A stretch of DNA of 64,000 nt, taken from the NCBI RefSeq assembly GCF_004104075.1, contig NZ_QOVK01000005.1, forward strand, positions 62,001-126,000, written 5' to 3'. The notes under the pieces were generated by a model, which searched no databases, was not told where the DNA came from, and saw nothing but the letters and a program-made list of their open reading frames with translations. The DNA comes from Leeuwenhoekiella polynyae. GTDB taxonomy: Bacteria; Bacteroidota; Bacteroidia; Flavobacteriales; Flavobacteriaceae. Below, piece by piece: positions 44,609-52,995 of the stretch (positions within the stretch are counted from its first letter, which is position 1; each line of letters opens with the position of its first letter). A program made the translations under genes and the position numbers.

Positions 44609-45667
44609 TTAATTCTCGTTTTCCTTATAAATACCTAACGTGAGCTCACCTTCATCATTCATATACGCACGATACATTCCTTCAGTATTAAACTCCATAG
44701 ATGGGTTGCCGTAGTGATCTAAAGCAACAATACCACCGGTTCCGCCCAGTTTGGTCAGTTTTTCCTGAATGACATTATGCGTTGCGTCTTTCAGGCTTTT
44801 TCCGGCATATTCCATCTGAGCACTGATGTCGTAAGCAACCTGCCCGCGGATGAAATACTCCCCCCAACCGGTTGATGAAACGCCGCAAGTGGCGTTGTTG
44901 GCATAGGTTCCTGATCCTATAATGGGTGAATCACCAATACGGTTATAGCGCTTGTTAGTCATTCCGCCTGTAGAAGTACCGGCAGCGAGGTTTCCATTTT
45001 TGTCCAGAGCAACACAACCTACCGTACCAAACTTTTCATCTTTGATAAAGGGATCAATAAAAGCCGAAGCTGCAGTTACGGAGTCATTTTTCTCACGCTC
45101 CAGAATGCGTTGTAAGGCATCATAGCGGTTTTGAGTAAAGAAATAGGAAGGATCTACCAGCTCGATGCCCTTTTCGGCAGCAAACGTTTCGGCTCCCTTC
45201 CCGCTTAATAAGACATGTTTTGAGTTGGTCATTACCTCGTAAGCCAGATTAATAGGGTTTTTTATATTTGTGACTCCTGCAATGGCTCCGGCATTAAGTG
45301 TAGCGCCATCCATAATAGAAGCGTCGAGTTCGTTTACGCCCTCGTGATTAAAAACTGCTCCTTTTGCAGAATTGAACAATGGAGAATCTTCCATAATATT
45401 TATAGTGCGCTGTACCGCCTCCAGACTGGTCCCTCCATTTTTTAGAATCTCATATCCTGTTTTAATGGCTTCACTAAGCTTTGCTTTGTAAGCAGCTTCT
45501 AGCGAATCAGTCATATTTTCTTTTAGGATGGTTCCTGCACCGCCGTGAATAATTATAGCAAAATTCTGTTGTTGAGGTGTGTTTTGTGCTGTTTTGGTCT
45601 CTGTGTTTTCCTGCTTGCAGGCTACAATAAAAACGAGGATTAGAAAAAGGAGTAAATGATTCTTCAT
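44609..45667 (-). CDS. Isoaspartyl peptidase / L-asparaginase family lipoprotein
   Basis: The 352-residue protein is an N-terminal-nucleophile hydrolase of family T2. Autocleavage before the Thr of FGTVGCVALD (about residue 205) should free the catalytic Thr; substrate residues are in STGGMTNKRYNRIGDSPIIG and GTGGIVALD. The N-terminal half starts FAIIIHGGAGT. The signal ends with lipobox IVAC17, so the enzyme is exported and lipid-anchored, probably acting on asparagine or isoaspartyl dipeptides outside the cytoplasm. It is followed closely by the ABM gene. Confidence 0.93.
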   Translation of the reverse strand: MKNHLLLFLILVFIVACKQENTETKTAQNTPQQQNFAIIIHGGAGTILKENMTDSLEAAYKAKLSEAIKTGYEILKNGGTSLEAVQRTINIMEDSPLFNSAKGAVFNHEGVNELDASIMDGATLNAGAIAGVTNIKNPINLAYEVMTNSKHVLLSGKGAETFAAEKGIELVDPSYFFTQNRYDALQRILEREKNDSVTAASAFIDPFIKDEKFGTVGCVALDKNGNLAAGTSTGGMTNKRYNRIGDSPIIGSGTYANNATCGVSSTGWGEYFIRGQVAYDISAQMEYAGKSLKDATHNVIQEKLTKLGGTGGIVALDHYGNPSMEFNTEGMYRAYMNDEGELTLGIYKENEN

Positions 45668-45810
45668 AGTTTGATTTTTATAGCTTCTAAAATACGGAAA
45701 AAGCAGGGTTAATGCTTCTAATCGTTTTATTTCTAAAACAGCATTGCACGAGAAGCCTTTATTTTTTAACCGTAATTAATATTGTAATTTTAGCTGTAAA
45801 CAAAAGAAGT

Positions 45811-46344
45811 ATGTCAATTGCAAAACCCTTTAATCTAACCCAATGGGTGGAAGAAAACCGGGAATTACTCAAGCCGCCGGTAGGAAATAAAAACCTGTAC
45901 AAAGATGCCGATGATTATATCGTGATGGCTGTTGCCGGACCCAACGCCCGTAAAGATTATCATTATAATGAGACCGAAGAATTGTTTTACCAGCTCGAAG
46001 GTGAGATTGAAGTACACATACAGGAAGATGGCAAAAAACGCACGATGAAATTAGGCCCGGGCGATATGTACCTGCATCCTGCAAAAGTGCCGCATTCTCC
46101 GGTGCGTAAGCCGGGCTCGATAGGTCTGGTAGTTGAGCGAAAACGCGCTGACCTGGAGGGTAAAGATGGTTTGTTATGGTTTTGCGACAACTGCAATCAT
46201 AAATTATATGAAGTTTATTTTCCTCTAAACGATATCGAAAAAGACTTCTTAAAGCATTTTAAAGAATTTTACGGAAGCAAAGAGTTGCGTACCTGCGACA
46301 ATTGCGGGACGGTGATGGAAGCCGATCCGCGTTTTACGGAATAA
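45811..46344 (+). CDS. nbaC: 3-hydroxyanthranilate 3,4-dioxygenase
   Basis: This cupin enzyme opens the ring of 3-hydroxyanthranilate in tryptophan (kynurenine) catabolism. From the ATG at 45811 it has 177 residues, and its metal ligands H51, E57 and H95 fall at exactly the positions known for the Cupriavidus enzyme. The second, rubredoxin-like iron site is also complete: C125, C128, C162, C165. A start 33 codons upstream would add a non-homologous hydrophobic leader and is rejected. A -7-like TAATTTTA lies at 45785-45792. No other kynurenine gene is seen in the window. Confidence 0.96.
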   Translation: MSIAKPFNLTQWVEENRELLKPPVGNKNLYKDADDYIVMAVAGPNARKDYHYNETEELFYQLEGEIEVHIQEDGKKRTMKLGPGDMYLHPAKVPHSPVRKPGSIGLVVERKRADLEGKDGLLWFCDNCNHKLYEVYFPLNDIEKDFLKHFKEFYGSKELRTCDNCGTVMEADPRFTE

Positions 46345-46362
46345 GCTTTTAATTCTGAAAAG

Positions 46363-46390
46363 AAAAAGTGCGCTACACGGCGCACTTTTT
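46363..46390. terminator. Terminator of the dioxygenase gene
   Basis: Perfect 11-base arms, AAAAAGTGCGC and complement, with loop TACACG and T-run. It is bidirectional in form. The short dispersed repeat copy 2 starts at the very next base. Confidence 0.92.
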
Positions 46391-46430
46391 TTGGCACCGC
46401 CAAACGGATTTAATACTCCCGAGGCTTGCA
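46391..46430 (+). repeat. Short dispersed repeat, copy 2
   Basis: TTGGCACCGCCAAACGGATT then TAATACTCCCGAGGCTTGC matches copy 1 at 25558-25594 in the same orientation, again abutting a terminator. The initial TTGGC-ACC-GCCAA is a perfect interrupted palindrome in this copy. Confidence 0.7.
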
Positions 46431-46577
46431 TCGAAATTAAAATTGTTTCTAACGAATGCCTTGTGTGCTTACCTCAAGGTATTTTATTGCGAATATGCTA
46501 AATAACGCTTTAAAACCCTTTTTGAATTTATTAACTTCGGAAGGTTTAAAATATAATTCTAAGAAAACTATAAAATA

Positions 46578-48131
46578 ATGGCAGATACCCTCACCAATGT
46601 TGCAATAGCCGAAGCGTTGAAAGCTTTGGAACTCGAACCCCAAAATTCAGGTACTTCTACCGGTTCTAAGTGGATGCATGGCGGCTCAACTTTTGAGTCG
46701 GTTTCTCCTGTTGACGGAGCGACCATTGCAAGCGTTACGCAAACAACGCCAGAAGAGTATGAGCAGGTGGTGCAAACTGCACAGGAAGCGTTTAAAACCT
46801 GGCGGGTTATGCCGGCTCCCCAACGTGGTGAGGTTGTGCGCCAGTTTAATGCAGAACTGCGTCGCTTAAAGGAACCTTTGGGCAAGTTGGTTTCGTATGA
46901 AATGGGAAAAAGCTATCAGGAAGGTCTGGGTGAAGTACAGGAAATGATCGATATCTGTGACTTTGCGGTTGGACTTTCGCGTCAATTGCACGGTTTAACT
47001 ATGCACAGTGAGCGTCCCGGGCATCGCATGTATGAGCAATACCATCCGCTTGGGATTGTAGGGATTATTTCGGCATTTAATTTTCCGGTTGCTGTGTGGT
47101 CATGGAATACGGTATTGGCCTGGGTTTGTGGTGATGTGTGTATCTGGAAACCTTCAGAAAAAACACCTTTAACCGGTGTTGCCTGCCAGAAAATAGCTGC
47201 GCGTGTGTTTGCAAAAAATAACCTACCGGAAGGTATTTCGTGCCTTATTAATGGCGATTATAAAGTAGGCGAACTGATGACTCAAGACGAGCGCGTGCCG
47301 CTTATCTCGGCCACAGGCTCTACCCGAATGGGAAAACAGGTTGCACAGGCTGTAGGTTCAAGATTGGGTAAGTCGCTTTTAGAATTAGGCGGAAACAATG
47401 CGATTATTGTGACACCGGATTTGGATTTAAAAATGACGGTAATCGGGGCGGTATTTGGTGCGGTAGGAACTGCCGGGCAACGCTGTACCTCTACCCGCAG
47501 GTTGATTATTCACGAAAGCATTTACGATAAAGTAAAAAATGCGATTGTAGATGCCTATGGTCAATTGCGTATCGGGAATCCGCTGGATGAAAACAACCAC
47601 GTGGGTCCGTTAATTGATACCGATGCGGTAAAGAACTATCAAAATGCTTTGAAAAAAGTAGTTGAAGAAGGCGGAAAAATTATTGTTGAAGGTGGAGTAC
47701 TCGAAGGCGAAGGCTATGAAAGCGGTTGTTATGTAAAACCGGCCATCGCCGAAGCTCAAAATAATTTTGAGATTGTACAACACGAGACCTTTGCACCTGT
47801 TTTGTATTTAATGAAATACAGTGGAAGCGTAGAAAATGCCATCGAACTGCAAAACGGTGTACGACAAGGACTATCGTCTGCGATTATGACCAACAATCTA
47901 CGTGAAGCTGAGCGCTTTTTAAGTGTTGCCGGTAGCGATTGTGGAATTGCAAACGTGAACATTGGTACCAGTGGTGCTGAAATAGGTGGTGCTTTTGGAG
48001 GGGAAAAAGAAACCGGTGGCGGTCGCGAGAGCGGCTCTGATGCCTGGAAAGTCTACATGCGTCGCCAGACCAATACCATTAATTATACAACAGAGCTTCC
48101 GCTAGCGCAAGGGATTAAGTTTGATCTGTAA
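46578..48131 (+). CDS. Aldehyde dehydrogenase, ALDH7 (aminoadipate semialdehyde) type
   Basis: The 517-residue NAD-dependent enzyme shows the Glu general base in LLELGGNNAII (about 270), the catalytic Cys in GTAGQRCTSTRR (about 304), and cofactor segments FNFPVAVWSWN and GSTRMGKQVAQ. The ELGGNN and GQRCTSTRR wording and the FGGEKETGGGRESGSDAWK end resemble antiquitin (ALDH7A1), which oxidises alpha-aminoadipate semialdehyde in lysine breakdown. Proximity to the 3-hydroxyanthranilate dioxygenase raises 2-aminomuconate semialdehyde as an alternative, but the sequence type favours lysine. The two genes are separated by a terminator. Confidence 0.9.
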   Translation: MADTLTNVAIAEALKALELEPQNSGTSTGSKWMHGGSTFESVSPVDGATIASVTQTTPEEYEQVVQTAQEAFKTWRVMPAPQRGEVVRQFNAELRRLKEPLGKLVSYEMGKSYQEGLGEVQEMIDICDFAVGLSRQLHGLTMHSERPGHRMYEQYHPLGIVGIISAFNFPVAVWSWNTVLAWVCGDVCIWKPSEKTPLTGVACQKIAARVFAKNNLPEGISCLINGDYKVGELMTQDERVPLISATGSTRMGKQVAQAVGSRLGKSLLELGGNNAIIVTPDLDLKMTVIGAVFGAVGTAGQRCTSTRRLIIHESIYDKVKNAIVDAYGQLRIGNPLDENNHVGPLIDTDAVKNYQNALKKVVEEGGKIIVEGGVLEGEGYESGCYVKPAIAEAQNNFEIVQHETFAPVLYLMKYSGSVENAIELQNGVRQGLSSAIMTNNLREAERFLSVAGSDCGIANVNIGTSGAEIGGAFGGEKETGGGRESGSDAWKVYMRRQTNTINYTTELPLAQGIKFDL

Positions 48132-48157
48132 TCAATCAAAATAATATGAAATACAAG

Positions 48158-48175
48158 AGCCGCTTTTGGGCGGCT
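48158..48175. terminator. Hairpin between convergent genes
   Basis: AGCCGC and GCGGCT with a six-base loop TTTTGG, followed by TGGTTTATTTATT. It lies between the aldehyde dehydrogenase stop and the zinc-ribbon gene stop at 48180. A weak T-run makes it a moderate candidate. Confidence 0.6.
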
Positions 48176-48179
48176 TGGT

Positions 48180-49271
48180 TTATTTATTAAATAAATAAAC
48201 CAAGCCAAAAACAAATAAGCCGGCAAGTACTGCTAGGAAAATCTTCCAGAAGGAATACGGTCGTTTACCGGAGATGCTTCCGTTTTCTCCGTTTACAAAA
48301 AAACTATAGTCTTTGTTTTTATAACGGTAGGCGCTTATGTAAACCGGAAGCAAAATGTGTTTAAAAGTTTCTTCTTCCAGCTGCATATTGAGGTGCGATA
48401 CGCGTTGTTCATCACCGCCAATATCCCGGCGGGCCCAGGTGTCTGCAATGCGTCGCATTTCATCCTGAGATTCCAAATGACCATCCTTTAAGGGAATGGT
48501 ATATTTTTCAGTCACAAAACCAGCGAGAAAACTGCTTTCAAAAGGTTGTAGTTTTTTGAGATTCCATAGTGCGACACCACGCGGAACTTTACCCGTATGT
48601 TGTTTAGACGCATTTATCAATGTGTCATCTACAAAGCCTGAGATGTTGCCCGAAACCGGTGTCCAACGGGTTTTGCGCACGCGCCTCGTGCGCCTTTTGC
48701 CATTACTGTCGCGGTAGCTTTGCGTTTCATAGTAATAATCCCCTCTAGAGCCAGTATACCGGCCGTAAAGTTGAGCGTCAAACGTCCAATAAGGCAAGTA
48801 TAATCCCTTTGTAAATTGCGGGTCTAGTGTAGCTTTCTGCAAATCGTTAGGCGCCCACCAAAGTCCTTTGACCCATTTTTTGAAGCGTAATATAGCTTCG
48901 TCTTGTGTTAGCTGAAAGGGCAAAACTCCTCCAGGCAAGATCCACTGCTCTGTTTTAGCATCTTCGCGAATAAGCGGTGTGCCGCAATATACACAATGCA
49001 GGGATTTGTAATTTTCTTCTACGTGCTGATTAGCCCCACAGTTTTTGCAATGCAGAATGCTTATTTCTTCACTGTTTGCCTGGCTTCCCTGACTTTCGAG
49101 ATATACACGTAGTGGTAATTCTTTGATAGGATCGGTATCCAGATTGATGTGCTCTTCGTGACCACAGTACTCGCAAGTAATGCTCGTAGTGCCGGGCTTG
49201 TATTTTAGCTCAGCACCACAGTTTTTACAGGCTTTTTTAAGTTCCGATTTTTGAATTACAGGTTCAGGCAC
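48180..49271 (-). CDS. Zinc-ribbon membrane-anchored protein (YdjG-like)
   Basis: The 363-residue protein begins with two zinc ribbons, CKNCGAEL...CEYCG (about residues 15-37) and CKNCGANQ...CVYCG (about 74-97). The middle is a conserved domain with WTFDAQLYGRYTGSRGDYYY, and the C-terminus has one membrane helix (FWKIFLAVLAGLFVFGLVYLF). No signal peptide is present, so the ribbons face the cytoplasm. The arrangement with the SPFH gene next door resembles B. subtilis ydjG-ydjI, which are linked to the PspA homologue YdjF; no PspA gene is present here. Confidence 0.75.
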   Translation of the reverse strand: MPEPVIQKSELKKACKNCGAELKYKPGTTSITCEYCGHEEHINLDTDPIKELPLRVYLESQGSQANSEEISILHCKNCGANQHVEENYKSLHCVYCGTPLIREDAKTEQWILPGGVLPFQLTQDEAILRFKKWVKGLWWAPNDLQKATLDPQFTKGLYLPYWTFDAQLYGRYTGSRGDYYYETQSYRDSNGKRRTRRVRKTRWTPVSGNISGFVDDTLINASKQHTGKVPRGVALWNLKKLQPFESSFLAGFVTEKYTIPLKDGHLESQDEMRRIADTWARRDIGGDEQRVSHLNMQLEEETFKHILLPVYISAYRYKNKDYSFFVNGENGSISGKRPYSFWKIFLAVLAGLFVFGLVYLFNK

Positions 49272-49404
49272 TGATTTGGAGGTTTGGTTTGATGCTTTTA
49301 AAAAGATTAATACGTATCAACGAAACATTGAAAATCGTCATTCAAAACCCCTGATTCTTCAGTAATTTTGAAGATTACTAAGCTTTTGATTAAATACTAG
49401 TGAG

Positions 49405-49425
49405 AACCTGAAACAAGTTCAGGTT
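49405..49425. repeat. Palindromic intergenic element
   Basis: AACCTGAA - ACAAG - TTCAGGTT, preceded by GTGAG and followed by GACGA. I recognise this wording from palindromic elements scattered in many bacterial genomes, including Flavobacteriia. It lies 20 bases past the SPFH gene stop and lacks a T-run, so a terminator role is uncertain. Confidence 0.55.
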
Positions 49426-49444
49426 GACGAAAATGACTAGCTAT

Positions 49445-50575
49445 CTATTGTCCTGGTAAAGGTGGTGGTGTGTTTCCGCCTAAAAAGGGCTTAAGCTCTT
49501 CGATTTCCTGCAGCGCTTTCCATTCAGTCATTCCTTGTTTCCAGATCAAAGAATTCCTATTAATGGTGCGTGAAGCAAAAAGTGCCTGTAATTGTTCAAA
49601 ACTTACCGGTCCCTGTTGTTGACTGTTATGTGCGTAAAAATACTGGGTTTCTGCTGGCATAGGCGGTGGAGTTGCCGCGGGCTGTGCAGGTCGTGGTGCT
49701 TGTGTACCGCCGCCTAGCATTGCGCCGCCCATTTGTTGTGCGAGGGCAAAGCCCATTCCCATTCCCATTCCGGCGCCGGCAGTGCCACCTTCATTATTGG
49801 CAGCCGCTTCAATAGCTTTTGCGGTTTTAAACTTGGTCAATTTATCAAGATCTAGCTTGTCGATACGGCTGTACTCAAAGATTTCTTTTTTGAGTTCTTC
49901 AGGCATGGAGACATTTTCGATATAGAATTTTTCTAACGAAATCCCAACGCTTAAAAACTCGGGCTGCATCACGTCCTTGCAAGTCTCAGAAAGTTCAGAA
50001 GTATTTGCTGCGTATAATTCTATAGGAAGATTGGCTTCACCAACGGTATCTGTAAAACGAGTAGCAATTAGGCTTTTTAAATGCTCGTTGATCTCAAAGT
50101 TGGTGAAGTTAGCATCGGTACCCACGATGTCTTTGATGAATTTTCCGGCATCACTGATGCGAAAGGCATAGGTCCCAAAAGCTCTGATCTCTACCAGGCC
50201 AAAACGCTCATCGCTTAGCGTGATCGGATTTTTAGTACCCCACTTTTCATCGGTAAATAAATGCGTGTTTACAAAATAAACTTCGGCTTTAAACGGACTG
50301 TCAAAACCGTATTTCCAGCCTTTGAGTGTAGTGAGTATGGGTAGATTTTGCGTGTCTAAGGTGTAGGTTCCCGGAGTAAAAAGATCTGCCAGCTGCCCTT
50401 CATTAACAAAAACTGCCGTTTGTCCTTCACGTACGATGAGTTTTGCGTTGTTTTTAATTTCGTTTTGATAGCGCTCAAAGCGGTGCGCGATGGTGTCATC
50501 TGTATAATCGAGCCATTCGATGATATCGATAAATTCGTGGCTGAGTTTTTCTTTTATTGTGTCAAAAATTCCCAT
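49445..50575 (-). CDS. SPFH domain protein with C-terminal GYF_2 domain (YdjI-like)
   Basis: The 376-residue protein is a YdjI-type SPFH (virion core protein) family member: residues about 25-240 give the SPFH fold (IVREGQTAVFVNEGQLADLFTPGTYTL region, anchors EGQTAVFVNEGQ and FGTYAFRI). A glycine/alanine linker follows (about 265-290), then a GYF_2 domain (YFYAHNSQQQGPVSFEQL, SLIWKQGMTEWKAL, about 310-365). It has no signal or membrane helix and probably scaffolds at the membrane with the zinc-ribbon protein downstream. The GYF_2 tail suggests binding of proline-rich or other short motifs. Confidence 0.86.
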   Translation of the reverse strand: MGIFDTIKEKLSHEFIDIIEWLDYTDDTIAHRFERYQNEIKNNAKLIVREGQTAVFVNEGQLADLFTPGTYTLDTQNLPILTTLKGWKYGFDSPFKAEVYFVNTHLFTDEKWGTKNPITLSDERFGLVEIRAFGTYAFRISDAGKFIKDIVGTDANFTNFEINEHLKSLIATRFTDTVGEANLPIELYAANTSELSETCKDVMQPEFLSVGISLEKFYIENVSMPEELKKEIFEYSRIDKLDLDKLTKFKTAKAIEAAANNEGGTAGAGMGMGMGFALAQQMGGAMLGGGTQAPRPAQPAATPPPMPAETQYFYAHNSQQQGPVSFEQLQALFASRTINRNSLIWKQGMTEWKALQEIEELKPFLGGNTPPPLPGQ

Positions 50576-50587
50576 AATCTATACTTT

Positions 50588-51034
50588 TTAATATCCTTTC
50601 TCTTTTAATTTACCCATTACTTCCTTACCAAGTTTCATCCCCCATTCTTGCCCTACCTGCATGGATTCTTGAGTAATGTCTGGAGTTTTTTCAGCAAACT
50701 TTTTTCCTGCCGGAGTTTGGTAAAAATCTATTATAGCTTGCAGATCAGATTGCGTTAGACTTTTCTTGTAAACAGGGGTTAGCATTTCGGCTAAGTCATT
50801 AATAGAAGTTTTACTAAATGAACTCTCAAGTTCTCCCCAAACTTCATCAGGTACACCCGGTTTTTGCTGCTTATACATATTAAAAACTTGTTTGATCGCT
50901 ACTTGAAAAGTACCCATGCTTCCAGATGCAACAAGCATTTCTTTGAGTGTATCTTTATAAGGGTCTGCATCCTGAGCTTGAGTGTTTAATGCAAAACTTG
51001 TAATTAATAGGGCAGTAAAAATCAGTTTTTTCAT
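50588..51034 (-). CDS. Secreted DUF2059 protein
   Basis: The 148-residue product has a signal peptide (MKKLIFTALLITSFALNTQAQ) and a helical mature domain. The segment SLTQSDLQAIIDFYQTPAGKKFAEKTPDI (anchor IIDFYQTPAGKKFAEK) is the DUF2059 hallmark. The function is unknown; members are periplasmic. It starts 12 bases before the SPFH gene in the direction of transcription, so they may be co-transcribed. Confidence 0.9.
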   Translation of the reverse strand: MKKLIFTALLITSFALNTQAQDADPYKDTLKEMLVASGSMGTFQVAIKQVFNMYKQQKPGVPDEVWGELESSFSKTSINDLAEMLTPVYKKSLTQSDLQAIIDFYQTPAGKKFAEKTPDITQESMQVGQEWGMKLGKEVMGKLKEKGY

Positions 51035-51094
51035 GATATGTTTTTAGGTTATAAATTGTTAGTAGCCAAAATGCTTCAATTGTTTCAAATTATT

Positions 51095-51823
51095 TTAATT
51101 ACGTCCGTCTTCATCATGATATAAAGTGTAAACTGGATCGCTTTGCCAAAACTCTTTAGTATCAACATCTATTATTGAAAGTGTTCCTTTAAATGCAGCA
51201 CCGGTATCCACATTCCAAACGTTTGCCATCTGTGTGGGTTTGTCTTTTGCGATGCGGGTGACGGGCGTATGGCCAATGTAAATCTCTTTGTGATGCTTAA
51301 GCCGTTTGGGGTATGCGACATCTTCCGGTTTTATGGTTTTGTCTAATGCGACTGCCATTTCCCAGAAGGTACGATCCCAATAAAAAGCAGTACTGTGGTG
51401 CTCATGTTCCGGTCCGTTATGATTCTGAAAACCGGCATGAACAAACATTCTGTTTTGATCATCAATGTGATAATTTAGTAAATCTTCATAAAATGTTACG
51501 TGTGCTTTGCGATCTTCTTCAGTAAGCTTATTGTAAGATTCAATAGTGCTTCTACCGCCATGATTGAGCCAAACTTCATTGAGGTCGTTCTCTTTAAGCC
51601 AATTGTATGTAAGCTCATCGTGATTACCTTTTATAAAAATGCAGTTTTGTTTTTGAGCCAGATTTATTAAATAAGAGACTGTTTCTGCGCTTTCACTCCA
51701 CCCGTCAACATAATCTCCTAAAAATATAAGGGTGTCTTCAGCTGTGACATTTGCACGCTTTAGAACCTGTTTTAAGCTTTTTAATCCTCCGTGAATATCA
51801 CCTATTGCTAATGTGCGTGTCAT
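51095..51823 (-). CDS. Metallophosphoesterase (PPP-type serine/threonine phosphatase fold)
   Basis: The 242-residue protein carries the full phosphoesterase signature: IGDIHGG (residues 7-13, D-x-H), FLGDYVDGWSES (GDxxD) and KGNHDELT (GNHD), then HAGF and YIGHTPV with the C-terminal metal-binding His. Length and order fit cytoplasmic bacterial PrpA/ApaH-like enzymes that act on phosphoproteins or dinucleoside polyphosphates. Its start overlaps the upstream AlbA/Schlafen gene stop by four bases (ATGA), indicating coupled translation. Confidence 0.92.
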   Translation of the reverse strand: MTRTLAIGDIHGGLKSLKQVLKRANVTAEDTLIFLGDYVDGWSESAETVSYLINLAQKQNCIFIKGNHDELTYNWLKENDLNEVWLNHGGRSTIESYNKLTEEDRKAHVTFYEDLLNYHIDDQNRMFVHAGFQNHNGPEHEHHSTAFYWDRTFWEMAVALDKTIKPEDVAYPKRLKHHKEIYIGHTPVTRIAKDKPTQMANVWNVDTGAAFKGTLSIIDVDTKEFWQSDPVYTLYHDEDGRN

Positions 51824-52959
51824 GAATTGTATTTTACTTTTCGCAGTATGCGAATGTTTTCTTTGTATGCGTTATAAAGTTTAGTACCGTATTTGCGTAA
51901 ATAAGGTCTTATGCTTTCAAGCTTGTCTAGGGCCGGCTCCAGACCGTTTAAATAGCAAATAAGATAGGTGGCCGGCAGATTGTATAAATCTTCAAGTTCA
52001 CCTTTGTTAAGTGCTTTATTTGTCAATATTTTTTTTAAAATCGAATTGTTATTGTTGTAGATGTGGTGAAGCAGTTTTTTATCAAATTGAGGCGGTTCAA
52101 AAACCAGATTACTATCTATGTTGTAAGAGCCGTTTTCCTTAAAATTAATAGTAAGTTCTTCTAACGGATAATATTTGTAATCATTCTGTATACCAAGCAA
52201 TACATATTCTAAAATGGTAAAATGATCATCGGTCATCGAGATGGAGACTTCGTCTAAAGCAGAATAAAACAGGCGTACCTGCTCATTTATAAGTTCAATA
52301 TCTACCCGACTGAAATACGTATTGCCTTTTACCTCTTTTTTATTTCCAGCCCAGCAAACCACAAATTGCTCTTTAAAAACTTTGTATTGCGTGAAAAGGT
52401 CTGCGTGGCGCACATTTATAAAGTCGATCACTCCGTCAAGAGTGAGTTCTATGCTATTGTGTGCGTGTTTCTCAATAGTTGCTACGATCTCGCTATTAAC
52501 ATCTTTGATCTCACTTTCAAAAACTTTAGGCATCGAGATGCTTCCGTCTCTAAAAAAAGCTGTTCCGCCCCAGTATTTCCAAATGTTTTTCCGTAGTGCA
52601 GTGAGTTTATTAATGGGTCTGATGGTAACTAAACCCACAACCTGATCTGATGGTAAATGCGGAAAAGGAATATTTTCATAAGAGATCAACGGTGGATTTG
52701 TCAAATACGCATTAACCAGATTTTGAATCTTACTATCATCAAAAAACGGGACACCTTGAATCTCGTTGGTTTCATCTTCAACACCAATTACAATATAACT
52801 GTTGTTCTTGGGGTTTGAATTTGAAAGTGCACAGACGTGCTTTAAAAATTTGGCTTTTCCTTCTTTGTTGCTGATATCAACTTTACGCTTTTTATCATAA
52901 AAACTGTTCTCGTCATTATGAGCGAGCAGGTTTTTAATGAGAAGGCGTTTGTTGATCAT
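51820..52959 (-). CDS. AlbA_2/Schlafen-type putative DNA- or RNA-binding protein
   Basis: The 379-residue protein begins with an AlbA_2 (Schlafen-related) domain: ENSFYDKKRKVDISNKEGKAKFLKHVCALSNSNPKNNSYIVIGVED (anchors KFLKHVCALSN and SYIVIGVEDETNEIQG) to about residue 145. The rest is not recognised and lacks an obvious winged helix or ATPase. AlbA_2 proteins occur in regulators and in defence contexts. Coupling to the metallophosphatase gene and the adjoining four-helix-bundle gene between inverted repeats are noteworthy, but no defence role can be shown. Confidence 0.78.
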   Translation of the reverse strand: MINKRLLIKNLLAHNDENSFYDKKRKVDISNKEGKAKFLKHVCALSNSNPKNNSYIVIGVEDETNEIQGVPFFDDSKIQNLVNAYLTNPPLISYENIPFPHLPSDQVVGLVTIRPINKLTALRKNIWKYWGGTAFFRDGSISMPKVFESEIKDVNSEIVATIEKHAHNSIELTLDGVIDFINVRHADLFTQYKVFKEQFVVCWAGNKKEVKGNTYFSRVDIELINEQVRLFYSALDEVSISMTDDHFTILEYVLLGIQNDYKYYPLEELTINFKENGSYNIDSNLVFEPPQFDKKLLHHIYNNNNSILKKILTNKALNKGELEDLYNLPATYLICYLNGLEPALDKLESIRPYLRKYGTKLYNAYKENIRILRKVKYNS

Positions 52960-52969
52960 TATGTTATTG

Positions 52970-52992
52970 CAATTATTATTTTTATTGCTATT
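52970..52992 (+). repeat. Left inverted repeat flanking the four-helix-bundle gene
   Basis: GCAATTATTATTTTATTGCT followed by ATT. It matches the reverse complement of 53415-53441 with one base and a short insertion as the differences. It lies 10 bases before the AlbA/Schlafen start codon and 4 bases past the four-helix-bundle stop region. Confidence 0.7.
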
Positions 52993-52995
52993 CTG

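Noticed and set aside
45712-45810. Longer start for the 3-hydroxyanthranilate dioxygenase
   Set aside because: Adds a hydrophobic leader to a cytoplasmic enzyme and destroys the exact match of ligand numbering and length (177 residues) to the known family.
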